Shown: positions 22,922-33,900 of the stretch, one piece after another
Layout of the letters: each line of letters starts with the position of its first letter
Numbering within the stretch: position 1 is the stretch's first letter
Assembly (NCBI GenBank): GCA_028673005.1
Contig: CM054114.1
Location: 19,396,637-19,460,636 of the forward strand
Length of the DNA stretch: 64,000 bases
Reading direction: 5' to 3'
DNA from: Tanypteryx hageni
Taxonomy: Eukaryota > Arthropoda > Insecta > Odonata > Petaluridae
Position numbers and translations under genes: made by a program
The notes under the pieces: model-generated
Databases searched by the model: none
Told to the model about the DNA's origin: nothing
What the model saw: the letters and a program-made list of their open reading frames with translations, nothing else

Positions 22922-23140
22922 ACGCTATTATGTAATTTCGTTCACCATAAATTGAAGAATCAGTACAGCTCTGAGTGCCGTCGGCGAATCGCTGGCTGTT
23001 TAAAACGAAGACAACGTTTATACACCCTTTTACTCGCAAATAGCCGAAACCGCGAATTGCGAGTGTTTACCGCGCGTACCGTAAGAAGACATCGGATTGG
23101 GATAAATGAGGATTCACAGGAAGAAAAAAGGTGAAGGTAT
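22922..23140. repeat. Direct duplication, copy 2 (219 bp)
   Basis: Second copy of 22699-22917 with no differences seen. Perfect identity means a recent duplication, gene conversion, or an assembly artefact at this spot. Sequence to the right changes abruptly to a purine-rich tract. Confidence 0.95.
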
Positions 23141-23500
23141 CATTTGGAAGAAGGAGAGGAAAATGAGAAATGTTAAGGAACGAAAGAGGGATGTAGGAAA
23201 AGGATCGGAAGAAGAAAAGGATTTGGCGAAAAAATAAGGGAAGAGTCGAAGGTTTTTAGGATTGAAGCAGATGGGTAAGGAAGTGCGAGTGTGTGCCTGA
23301 GGAGGAAAAAGTTGCGAACGGTTGACGGGTGGGTGGTAAGAGGAGGAGGTCGGGCCTGAGTCTCCTGTTGTTAGGAAGGTAGATGGTTTTAGGGTGTGGG
23401 GTTGAGCTTTAGAGTAAAAAAAAACGAGGGAGTTGGAATTTCGTCGAAAGAAAGGGATGAAAAGGGTGTGGCGAGGACAGCTAGATAGATAGGAGGATGT
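23141..23500. repeat. Purine-rich tract
   Basis: Strongly G/A-biased plus strand (ggaagaagg, gaggaaaa words) without exact periodicity. No coding frame of note. Confidence 0.55.
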
Positions 23501-23759
23501 TGGATGTATTCATAGAAGTTTTTAGCCATTCAGAAGTTCCAGTTTGATCGAACGAATTTATTCGGTGGCCAGAACAAATGTTATTGTTACGCAAACCATT
23601 GTTTACATCGGGGTGAGCATCAAAAAGAATTAAATTGTTTGTTTGGAATGAACATGCAGGCTATATTGCAAGAACAATCTTGTAGATAATATATTGTGTC
23701 GAACGCTGTGGATCCATAGCCGCAATAAATATTATGGTATGCATTTGTTTTAATTTCCG
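23501..23759. other. No feature recognised
   Basis: AT-leaning DNA between the purine tract and the repeat at 23760. Confidence 0.35.
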
Positions 23760-23900
23760 TTTCGATAACAGAATTGTCGATCTCTACTTATAGCCGAATT
23801 ATAATTTGCTCAGTATTCTTCACAGTAATCTACAATTGATAGACCACTGATGATGATAAATTGGTAGCCGAAATTCACGTCTTGATATCATAACCTATCC
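23760..23900 (+). repeat. Dispersed repeat fragment with hammerhead-like core
   Basis: Contains CTGATGA at 23847-23853, GAAA at 23870-23873 and GTC at 23879-23881, in the order found in hammerhead ribozymes. The segment ttggtagccgaaatt matches tagccgaaatttgcc at 48415. The intervening stem II is not self-complementary here, so this copy would be inactive if it is a ribozyme remnant. Confidence 0.35.
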
Positions 23901-24229
23901 TGTTAGAGATACTTATCAGGTAATTGCAATGCTATTGTTGATATATCAGACATATTTGACGAATTAGAAACGAAAAATATGTATCTGAAATATTACAGGA
24001 ATATTTTTCAATATTTATAAAACCCATCTCTTGATGCTGTTAGCAGGTGCTGTTGTTTCTCCTGCCGAAAGATATGGCAAAACTGTGTACATTACAATCT
24101 TTTTCTAAATTTTGTATTCCATGGATAATCGTTTTGGTTTATCCCTCGTCAAAATGTCTCTTAATGCTTGTTTAATTGATAATCAAATTCAAAGTAGATC
24201 CAATGAAACCTACGCACAAACAACTTGCT
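23901..24229. other. No feature recognised
   Basis: AT-rich spacer. Confidence 0.35.
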
Positions 24230-24740
24230 GCAACTAATGAACGATATTTTAAAAAACGTCTCGCAGGGGACGCAGGAAGAAAAAAGGATTAATTATAGTG
24301 TTTCCACGCCTTAATCAAGGTTCATCTCACCAAGGAGCGAACTTTCATTAGCGCGGCGAAAATTCCGATGCTCATTAATTGTGGCTGCTTCATTCATCGG
24401 GGCGTCGGGTTACAAATTAGGGGTCTAATTTTCTCAGTGGATTTTTCTTGATAAACGTACCGAACGAATAACATTCCGTGAACCCTCGTCCAACGCGGAT
24501 TTCATGACTAGCGTTTAAACAAGCGCGACGTTCGTTTACCCGACACAATTAAAATCGAATCGCACGTGTTACTTGAATCTAGTGAGCACCGGATTTCGCG
24601 TATGAATGTGGAAGTGAGGAAGCTCGTAACTTTTTTCATAGCACGTGTTCCTTTCCGTTGGATTTACGCAACACAGTTTTGCCCAACGCGGTATTTTCCA
24701 AGAACTTAATCGCCGCGTTACGCAAGGGACTATTACCGTA
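24230..24740. other. Non-repetitive block, possible conserved non-coding DNA
   Basis: Unlike its flanks, this block is rich in CG and contains several ttaatt/attaa homeodomain-type words, for example cattaattgtgg at 24372, and long stretches without simple repeats. No frame of useful length. A regulatory role is inference only. Confidence 0.25.
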
Positions 24741-25609
24741 TACATGCAATATGAAAAAATTACGCCAATACTCGGATTAATATATGCCTATCTTGATTGT
24801 TATATGTAAATCGTATATTATACATACCTTATTTACTCTCGTCATTGTTTCCACCGCGTTATTTCCCCACCCGAATTATGAGGAGGAAATAAATAAATAA
24901 AGATTTTTCTGCGGCGCATAATTTCTTTTCCTTTGGCAAGATGTTTTTTTTTGGCTGTGCACACATTCAAATGTCGAGTTTGTATCCCATTTTAAACCAA
25001 TTTAAAAATAGTAAACTCACTCTTACCACGCAGAAAGAGCATTTAAATCGCTATGAAACAACTTCCCCCTACTTTAATTTGACACGATGGCTAATCATTG
25101 TTACTCTGCGTAACTCACTTGAATAAATTGTTAAGGTTCGATAAAATAAAGTGTTCTTATAAAACCAATTTGGCGGGAGTGTAATATCGGTAAATGTTTT
25201 TAATTGCATTATGGTTATTCTTCATTCTGAAAAGTCCACTTTCTTACTATAAATGAAAATCCGTGTATTTCCTTCGCCCTTGTTTTAGTATAAAAAATCG
25301 TGTGAAAACATGTGGAAATTTCACGAGCAAATACGGTATATTACATAAATTATATTGTACAAATTTAAAATGTTCATTTAACTTTGTCAGTCATAGGTCT
25401 TGAAACATTAAGGCAACATTAAGGGGCACTGGTCACAATGCATTGCCTTTTCCCTAAAATATTTAGGACTTTCCGATATTTAACTTGGGGTTGGCTCTAG
25501 TGGGTTAAATCGGAATGAAGCGATACTCGCAGCGCTCTCCGCCATTTCAGAGCTCGGCAACCATAAAAGTTTTTCTTTAAACTTGTCACGAAGGAAGTTG
25601 AAGAGTGCG
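24741..25609. other. No gene seen
   Basis: AT-rich. The 61-codon frame at 24941-25126 lacks motifs. Confidence 0.4.
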
Positions 25610-25850
25610 CCGTTGAGAGATGGTCGGAATTAGTGGGAGGGTTGAAATGAGAGAGAGAGAGAGGGGAGGAGAAAAGAGGGGAAGGAGAGGATGGAATGAA
25701 TCGGACAAATGAAGAGCGACGTGCGGCATGGCTAGGGGGAGAGAGAGGTACGACAGAAGGACGTGAAAGAGTTCTGAGGAAAAAAGGGAGAGGATAGTTG
25801 ACTCAAATGAGTTTGGAAAGGCAGACAAATAAAAGAAAGGGACAAGAAGT
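25610..25850. repeat. GA-rich tract
   Basis: gagagagagaga at about 25650-25662 within a broader purine-rich stretch. The minus frame 25586-25828 is Ser, Leu and Pro rich by composition. Confidence 0.6.
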
Positions 25851-26999
25851 AAGCGACTAGGAAATAAAAACTCGCTTGCAAAATGAAAGAAATTCTGTAG
25901 CTAGATGCGATCTTAATAAAATTTATTTTATGGAGTACTCTTTTAAAACGTGGAAAGAATCCTTAAATTGCAATACCGAGGCTCTTCTATTAATATTGTT
26001 GTTTTTATAACAAAATTAGCGTGTATCATGGCTTTTTCATATAATATCCGCTAAAACTTGCTGTAAAATGTTTCATTACAACTTGATATTTTAAGCCATA
26101 TAGTCGAACTATTGCGAATAAATAAATAATTTAATAGATTTACACCCACAATATATTAATTATATCAGTTTGTTTTTGCTTAAAGCAATACTGTTATTTA
26201 TACGCGATTATCTCAATCTGTATGGTATATTACGCTCAACGTTTTATTATTTTTTGTCAGTTAATTTTTTTTCCAACGGCAGATAGCTGGTGAACTGTAT
26301 GCTGTTCTTACGGGTGATTAATTATTTACAATTAGAAATCCTACCGTTATAACCACCTTGACTTTATCCAACAAAATAATGACGACTCTAGCCGCCAAAC
26401 GGTAATAGTAAGAATATATTCTCCTAATATATTAGAAGTTATTCGTTCCTGAAATGTAGGCCGTGAAAATTATTTTTCTTTTGTTAAATAACTACTGAAA
26501 GTTATTTCGTTATCTGATTACTTTGAGGAAACAAGGATTTCTTTTAGATGTTCTAGGATGTGCTAAACTAATCAACCTCGTAAAGCCTGTCCTGTCATTT
26601 GATGCGAGTTTCTCTTCAGAGTGCGTGAACGAAGTACAGATGAAGCAGCCTAATGCCTCTATATAGCTTAGGGAAAGGTTCGAGCGAGAGAAACCCATTA
26701 AATTTGAGCGAATATCCCGTGATTTTAATAATGAAGGAAGGAGTGCGATCGACGATGGAGAAGAAACGTAGACTTAGCGCGACCTCCCTTCTTAACCCTC
26801 TTCTACGAAGTGTCTCCGCTTTCATCCAGGGCTCGAAAGGGTTTTTTCCAAACATGCATTGCATCCAACGAAAGGGAAAGAAAGGGTTACATCCCGTAGG
26901 TCTGCGAGCGCGGTGAAAGGCGCGTGTTTTCTTTTTATTTTTTCTTTCCCTTGCGGGACCGACTGGATGAAAGGGAGGTGGAGAGACAGCGGCGAAATT
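25851..26999. other. No gene seen
   Basis: AT-rich to 26520, then mixed. Frames on both strands at 26510-26916 overlap one another and carry no motif. Confidence 0.4.
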
Positions 27000-27560
27000 A
27001 TAGAGAAAGAGAGGTGATCAGCACGGGTCCATTAGATGAGGGAGAATGCGAGGAAAGAAGAAAAGAGGAGAGAGATGAAGAAAGAAGGAAGAACGAAATA
27101 TGAAGATGGAGAGAAGGAGATTGAATGGGTGGACAGAGAGAGGGAGAGGAATCAGGGTGGAAAGAGGGAGGAAAGAGAAAGGGATGAAGAGGGGGAGCAA
27201 TGTACAAAGCGATAAAAGAGGATGGAGAGAGGGAGAGAAAACGTGGTGAGGAGAGAGAGGAGAGACAAGGGTTTAGAGAGGAAAGAGAGAAAACGATGGA
27301 GAAATGGAGAAAGAGTGAGAAGGGAATGAATAGATGGAGTGAGAGAAAAGATACTGTAGAGAGAAGGAAGAGAGAGGAGGGAGAGATAGAGGGCAGGAGA
27401 GAAACAGATGGAGAGAGGAGGAATGGCGAGAGGGGAAGGAGGAACGAGAGGGGGAGGAAGAGAGAGGGGGAGGAAATGAGAGGGATGGAGAGAGGGCGGG
27501 AGAGAAACGAATGGAGGGAAGAGGAAGAGAGAGAGGGGAGGAGGAAGGGAGAGAAAAGTG
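27000..27560. repeat. GA-rich tract, first of three
   Basis: About 560 bp of nearly pure purine (gagaga, ggagg, gaaag words). The Arg/Glu/Lys-rich frame 27200-27685 (161 codons) and the minus Ser/Leu/Pro frames are compositional. This tract precedes the first body of the compound array. Confidence 0.85.
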
Positions 27561-27573
27561 TATGGTTAGATAT

Positions 27574-27920
27574 GCGGCTTTATTTGGGCGAGATTGAGAC
27601 TAAATGGTCTCTTCTTCCATCTAACCCGTTGTCAAATGCAGACAGGAAGAAAGTGGCAAATAATAAAAATAAAATAAAAGATTAAATAAAGTACTACCTA
27701 AATACAATGACAAGTTAGCATTTTAAGAAATGAAAAGAGATGGGGATTGGTTTGTGAGGGAAAACTAGGGATAATTAAAGTACTATTCCCTAGGAAAACC
27801 TCCACTGCACGAAAACACCCACACAAGAAGGGGGTGTGAAAAACCTGCGACACCTACTGATAACAATATTTATAGATTGAAAGGATCATGAAAGATAAAT
27901 ACTTAAAATAAAAAACACAT
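27574..27920. repeat. Compound tandem array, body 1
   Basis: Landmarks shared with body 2 in the same order: ctttatttgggc then attgagact (27578-27600), tccactgcac (27801), gggtgtgaaaaacc (27832), and caggaagagag at the junction with the next GA tract (27922). Period to body 2 is about 507-524 bases. The family is not recognised. The body could be the end of a transposable element carried with its microsatellite. Confidence 0.75.
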
Positions 27921-28080
27921 GCAGGAAGAGAGAGGAGGGAGAGAGAAAAGGATTGAAAGATAGATAGATATTATAGGGAGGATGATAGAGAGGGCAGGAG
28001 AGAAAAGGTTGGCTAGAATGAGAGGGCGAGAAAAAGAGAGGAAGAAAGAGAGAGGGGAAGAGAAGGAGACAGACAGACAA
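27921..28080. repeat. GA-rich tract, second of three
   Basis: About 155 bp of gagag/gaagg DNA separating body 1 from body 2, with a small gata run at 27958-27970. Confidence 0.75.
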
Positions 28081-28445
28081 ACGACTTTATTAGGGCAATA
28101 TTGAGACTATTTAGTCCTTTCTTACTTTTATTTCTTTCGTCATATAAGTAATTACAATATTTACAAAATAAGAGAAATTAATTACATACAGATTTCAACA
28201 AAATACATATTAATTACAAGTTAATATATTTGTTAGTAGATAACAAAGCATTGCCAAAGAATGTTAGTTTTGTGGTTCATAAAAAGCTGTGTATCAGTTA
28301 TGTTTTAACACAAAAAATTCCCACTGCAAAAAACACCTACGAAGAGAAGAGAGGTGTAAAAAACCGCGAAAATTTCTAAAGTAGTTCAGGGTAAGGGAAA
28401 AAATACAATAATATGAGAAAAAGATAAAATAATCATTCATAAATA
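28081..28445. repeat. Compound tandem array, body 2
   Basis: Repeats the body 1 landmarks: ctttattagggc then attgagact (28085-28107), ccactgca (28321), ggtgtaaaaaacc (28353) and caggaagagag (28447). It is diverged from body 1, so the array is old or built from separate insertions. Confidence 0.75.
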
Positions 28446-28720
28446 CAGGAAGAGAGTGATAGAGGAAAGGAAGGAAAGAAGTTAGGGAAAGAGGGATAGA
28501 TTGAGAGAAAAGGTCAAGAGAGGTAGGGGGTTGATTGTAGAATGGGGAGATTGGTTGAGGAAGAGTGGGAGGGAGAAGAAGACGAGGAAAAAAGAAAGGG
28601 AATGAGAAAGGCAAGGAAGGAATAGATATGGAGATGGGTCGAATGATAGAAGAGAGGGTAGACGGGAGAGAGAACGTACGAGATGGAAAGTTTGGAGAAA
28701 GTGAAAATGAGAGTTTGAGA
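28446..28720. repeat. GA-rich tract, third of three
   Basis: Purine-rich, less pure than the first two. The long minus frames 28294-28758 and 28482-28817 are shadows of this composition. Confidence 0.7.
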
Positions 28721-29399
28721 CAGCGGTGTTTGATGGATTGAGGCGAAGTGGAAGACACAAAATTGCGGTGGTGTGGAAATTGCCGGGTTTCGAAAACGTA
28801 AATGCTCTCTCGGCCACGTAGATGATTAAATAGAAGAGTTTCGTCAGAAACTGATCAAAACCTACTTATTCAGTGGCTGTAATAATTAGGCACTCGGAAA
28901 TTAACGAATCGGCAACGCAAGCCTGAAGAACACTCCCTTTCTGTTGTGAAATCGATACCGAAATTGGTTGTTGAAACGATTAAGGTCCTTTGACCGTAAA
29001 CTCATGATAAATATTATACCCGAGTGATTTTGGTCTCTATAAATTCATAATAGATGTGATAAAGGCGTATTTTCCCACTTAAAAAGCCGACATTGCACCA
29101 CCTCTTTAACATTTCGGCAATACAATCAAAATTTGAACGAGTTTTTAAATTCGATATACTACCACACACACATCTAAACACGTGATGTAAAACTTAAGAG
29201 TTCTGGAGTTCATCTATTTATAAAAACTACTTGCATGTATGCTATCCCTATCATATATCTATACATTATTTGCAAGTGAATAAATGTTGGTTACCAATTT
29301 GTATCTTGGAGCAGATGGAAATGTAGATAAAAACCTTCTACACTTTCATCATATTTTTTTACGGATCAACGAATAAATTAAAAGTGTCTTAACAAAAGT
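28721..29399. other. No gene; possible hammerhead-like word
   Basis: AT-leaning DNA. CTGAAGA at 28923-28929 and GAAA at 28948-28951 flank an imperfect dyad. This is a weak match to the hammerhead core and may be chance. Confidence 0.3.
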
Positions 29400-30028
29400 T
29401 GACGGAAGGAGGGGCGGGGGCGGTTTCTCTCCGGGGCGCCAAAATACATCGGGCCGCTCCTTTATGGTATGAGCAATTTAATGCATTCTTCGACCAAACT
29501 TGCTCGCTCTTTTCCAATGCTCATGCGCATTATAATTAATTTCCCAACTCGCAATATAAGCTCCCACGAATCCATCATAGAACATAATCCTGTAATATTG
29601 CGTTTGCTAAACCTAGATCTCAGTTACTCTTTTTCCAAAAGGAATTCTGGAAAATTGGAAAATATTGTCATCCCTCTGTAAAATTTTTCCGGTAAGAAAC
29701 ATCCGCGCGAAAATTTTCTCATTTTTGTAAGAGCCAGTTATTTTTTGTCTCATTTCTCCGACAAAGCAATCGCTTTTCGTTTTTCGGAACTAATAACGCC
29801 AAAGAGACGGGATTTGCGGCAAAAACCTTGTCCGCCAAAGGGACTCTCAAACTGATCCGAAGAGAGGAAGAGAATCCAGGAGGAGTGAATGATGGGAGAT
29901 TGTGGTCGAAAGGAAGGAAGGGAGGGAGGAGGAGAGAAGATAGGAAAGGGTAAAAGTGGGAACGGTGATAGGTTTTTTGATTAAGAAAGGAAAGTGGTTA
30001 ACGAAGGAGAGGGCGAGGGATAAAAGAA
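29400..30028. other. GC-richer patch then mixed DNA
   Basis: gggcgggggcgg-type words at 29410-29460 stand out, and the remainder is mixed with a purine-rich stretch at 29860-29960. The 70-codon frame 29469-29681 has no motif. Confidence 0.3.
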
Positions 30029-30250
30029 GCACAGTAGTTCCTCGCTTTGCGCGGAAATGGTATTCGCACAAAAGTCCGCGTTGGGCGAAACTGCGATGCA
30101 AAAATTTTGTACTTTATGGAAAGAATCGCGTGTACGTGTATGCTGAAAGCTTTCTCAGGTCACGTGCATAAGCGGAAAGCTTTACACGCCCAATTCTGGT
30201 CTGCGAATAATTTCACGCATGTTAGGTGAATAAGTGCTAACTTTAACCCC
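30029..30250. mobile_element. pogo/Tigger-like MITE fragment
   Basis: cagtagttcctcgctttgcg follows acacagta-type DNA at about 30032 and resembles CAGT-G-CCTCG termini of Tigger-like elements. Inward words such as ttcgcacaaaagtccgcg and gcgaaactgcg, and the later tgcgaataatttcacgcatg, are in partial inverted relation. The right terminus is not clear. Confidence 0.4.
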
Positions 30251-31629
30251 TGCAGACCTGGTGTACATTACAATGTACATTAATTTCGAGCTTACTTTTC
30301 AAATATCCTTTCACATTATATTTCATCAAAAACTCTACGAGCACTTAGTGTGACGTCTAAGTTATCTATTATTGGTACATTTACTACCATATATTGCCAA
30401 CTAGTTGAAGTTAAATGACATTAAATATAAGATGGCAGAACAGAAAAGAATTGCTCCATTTAAGTCATAATTCTTTTTTGTTTTTGTCGTCTAATAATCA
30501 CACTTTGTTATTGATTTCTTTAAACTTGGATAAAGAAACCTTATTTCATTATAAAGTAATTTTTTACCCATTTTGTTGATTTTTGATGTTGTAACTCGTT
30601 TCAAAGGAATTGCAAGAATGTGGATAGGGATCTTATTTCTTCTTCCACAGTGCGATTGCGATTTGAATGCCTTCCGCAACAAACGAAATCCCTTCCGTCT
30701 TGAGTCTCGGCCATCGTTTCTGTCCACAAACCTATCCCACGATATTTTCTCGTCTTTTCTCAACTGAAATTTCAAGGCAACGAGATTCCAATTTATTTTT
30801 TAGACGCATTTCGTTTCTAGCATGAGCGCCTAATAGCTTCGGTCTGTCCGTCCGTCAGCATGCTAATTCTTGGTTTCTGCAAACGGGTTTTCATTAAATT
30901 TAATATTTAGGACTTAACAGTCAAGGACAATAAGAAAATCACACAAATGAATCACGTAAGCGAATCAGGGGTACCACTTTACTTGTGACTAAAATTAACT
31001 TTCCATCATATCTCGTAAATTATTGGTCATATCAAAATAGTTTTTAAATAAAACTTGTAGAACCAGTAGATTATTTCTTCTCCTATAAATTTTTTTCATA
31101 TGATTAGCCGTTATCAAGAAAGTCATAATTCGTGCTGAACTAAGAAAATTTCCTGCATGATTACTTCATCACTGTTGCTAACATAAATAAATAATCTCAA
31201 GTTCAGAAACGTTATTTAATAATTCCTTTCTGATACTCCATTGCACGAAAAGCGCCCGTTTGTGATACACTGTACACTTTCTTAATTTGTTTATAAGTGT
31301 AAACATTATCGGCACTCTCTGTTTCCTTGATAATCCTTGTATAGTGTTGTTTCGGATTTTACTTCCTGACGGAAAATCCGAGCGATAAAAAATAATTTTT
31401 TATGAATACGAGACGAAAAATGTCAACGTCGACACAGAATTTGATTGCTAGACGTTTAATTTATATGACTTTATGGAACGTATTATTATCCGATTAAGGT
31501 TCTAAGATAGTTATCATAATATTATGACATCATCGCAATGTTATGATTGAAACATTTCTTATATACATTTTACTTTATTAACATAAACCCATTGATGACT
31601 ATATATAAATACACAGATGCCCTTTCTAG
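30251..31629. other. No gene seen
   Basis: AT-rich. Plus (30573-30767) and minus (30491-30775) frames overlap over the same bases without recognisable similarity. A gtctgtccgtccgtcag word at 30841 may be a repeat remnant. Confidence 0.4.
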
Positions 31630-32240
31630 CAGAATCTTTCTTTCTGGATTTTTACGTAAAGAGAGGAAGAAATGGCATAAGGGTAGGAACCGAAATTGGT
31701 GGCGACAGTAAAAAAAAATAGGAAGCAGAATTGTCATAGGGATATGTTGAAAGGGATTGAATGAGGGAGCGGTAAAGGAGTTGAAACGGAGAGAAATTTA
31801 AGAAGGACGAGATGAAAAAGGTAAGAGATGTTGAGTGAGAGAGACGATGGGAGACGTGAGATCGAGATAGGAGAGCCTGGTTGAGAAATAGGGAGACGAA
31901 AAAAGGATTGGAGATGGTGCAGGGGAGGGAGGATGAGGGAGGGCGGTAAGGGGGAATTTTGCGGGGGCAGATACTAAGAGAGATGGGATAAGGCGGGGAT
32001 GAAGGGTCGCTTTAGCTCCTTTCGGAGTAGTGTCGAAATTAGATGCCTCTCCCACGAGTCTGAAGGACACTCCACGACCTCTCTCCTTCTCTTTCTTTCT
32101 CTATCTCTCCCTCTCTCTTTCATCCTTTCTCTCATCCTCTCTCTTGTTTTTAGTAACATATTTCTCCGCTGTCTGCCTTTCTTCTCCTTCCTTTAGGCGT
32201 TCGTCCTTCACCTCCTTCTATCCTCTCGTTGCGCTTCTCT
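31630..32240. repeat. Purine-rich then pyrimidine-rich tract
   Basis: GA-rich at 31640-32000, switching to CT-rich at about 32060-32240 (ctctccttctctttctttct words). The strand switch means the two halves could partly pair. Frames across both are compositional. Confidence 0.5.
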
Positions 32241-32457
32241 AAGTCACTTTTTTTAGAGAAAATTTCCGCGGTTGTGTATTTTTCTTCCTTTTATCGCTCC
32301 AGCACCCGCTTTCTTGGGGGAAAAAGGAGGCGGGGCAAAAGAAAAACAGCGGCGACACTTTCTCTTTTCTATTAAAGTTTTTTCCCCCTTCTTGTTCTAT
32401 CGGTATTGTGTTTGTTCTTTGGATAATTCTTGAGGGAATTTGTTTTCGTTCTTGCAG

Positions 32458-32572
32458 CTTGTTTTGCGGTCTCGATGGTCCGCTCCAATTCGAGGAAATC
32501 TTAGGAAGAGTGGCTGTGGAGATCGTGAACGTATTTAGAGTATTTAGTAGCGAGTGTTTTGTGGTTTTAAAG
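32458..32572 (+). other. Candidate orphan exon, unproven
   Basis: A good acceptor (tgttttcgttcttgcag ending 32457) and a good donor (aaag|gtatgt after 32572) bracket 115 bases that stay open in one frame. The implied 38 residues contain no motif I know. 115 bases is phase 1, so neighbours would have to supply compatible phases. No partner exon was found. It may be a non-coding exon or a chance arrangement. Confidence 0.15.
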
Positions 32573-33359
32573 GTATGTGTCGTGTTGACGGCATTTTACG
32601 CGTGAAGAGGTTAAATGCTTCTATCAAAATTCAGACAGATTGATTGGTTTTACAGTGTGGAATGATTTATAATTCTTGGGTTTAAGTAATACTTTAATTT
32701 TTGATCACTCGATTCATCTCTTATATTGTAACTCGTGAAGGGCGTTTTACGTTAATAATTTGTTCTAGTTCTGACGCTACTTTAATTGAGATATTTTGAA
32801 GAATATGCGAAACGAAGCTTTATGGTAATGTCTATGGCATTTTATATCTAATTTCTTAGCATAAATATTCATGTCTTTAATGGATTTTGACTCGAAATAT
32901 TAATCAGGTTAAGGAAAAATTTATGAATACGTGGGTCATAGTTACAATACGTTTTATATAATTAAAACTTAGATCGAACGCCAAAATATGTATCGACTTT
33001 GCGAGAGAATTTTAATTCCGTTATATCCACTAATTAGTTGGAAGATAAAATCGTTCCGTACAAAGTCGATTTAAAACTTCGGCTCGAACTTAGGTATTCA
33101 CATTGCAAATCCTCCGGTTAATTCGTATTTCTGAGAATCCACCCGTTCCAAAACGCTTGTCGAAACATTTGTTAGTTATATTTTTGGATCTTTTTCTTAT
33201 TAATAGGGGAAGAGGATCGTCTCTTTCGAAAAATTTCTCTTCGAATGCTTTGCGACCTTTCATGCGTTGAAGTTTTTCTTATCCTTGTGCACCTTCTCGT
33301 ACGAGTATAAGCAAACATCTTACTCTCCAAACGCCCCATTCCTTTTTGATCTTCCCTGC
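32573..33359. other. No feature recognised
   Basis: AT-rich DNA without repeats or frames of interest. Confidence 0.4.
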
Positions 33360-33900
33360 GTAGGGAGCCTCAAGAATCCCTCGGTTCCCTCCCTCCTTCC
33401 TCTCTCTCCTTACCTATCATTGTCTTTCCCTCCCTCAATCCTTTAATAATCTCCTCGCAAAGCGTTCTTTTGGGAACTTTGCAGATGTTCCCTTGTGGAT
33501 TTCGCCTTTCCGACGGCAGCGAACCCTCCGCCAAGATCGATGCCAGTACGCTTTTCCGCTTCCTATTCCCACGCAACTTCTCTCTCCCTCATCTCCTGCA
33601 TAATTTTGCAAAGAAACATGCAGTTTCCGCAAACAGTGGCCTCGACTCTTTTCGAAACCAGGGTCGAGAATTATGCGAGCCGGCTTAAAAGGAAAGAAAT
33701 CCTTCGTCTTAAGGGATCGAGGGCGGAATATCTTCTTTTTTTGAACGGGGTCTCCGAACGTCTCAGACGAGAACGGATCCCGCCTTTCTCTCCTCCTCCA
33801 CCACTGACCTTTATTTCCCAAAAAACTGTCGGGATCTTCTTCTCTCTCTCTCTCTCTTTGAATTGCCCTTCCCTTAACATTCATGCGCCTAGACTTTCCA
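33360..33900. other. GC-richer mixed block with CT microsatellite
   Basis: Overlapping frames on both strands (plus 33495-33905, minus 33435-33884) cover a block of higher GC with a (tc)n run at 33840-33857. Neither protein has recognisable domains, and coding on both strands is unlikely. It may be unique spacer or regulatory DNA. Confidence 0.3.

Noticed and set aside
22729..23134. Two frames encoding the same peptide, suggesting a duplicated small gene
   Set aside because: The peptide identity follows from the perfect DNA duplication; the frame shifts between copies and no homology or gene context supports it.
27200..27685. 161-codon Arg/Glu-rich frame resembling a charged coiled-coil protein
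   Set aside because: GA-rich simple sequence gives Arg, Glu, Gly and Lys by composition. The opposite strand is open as well.
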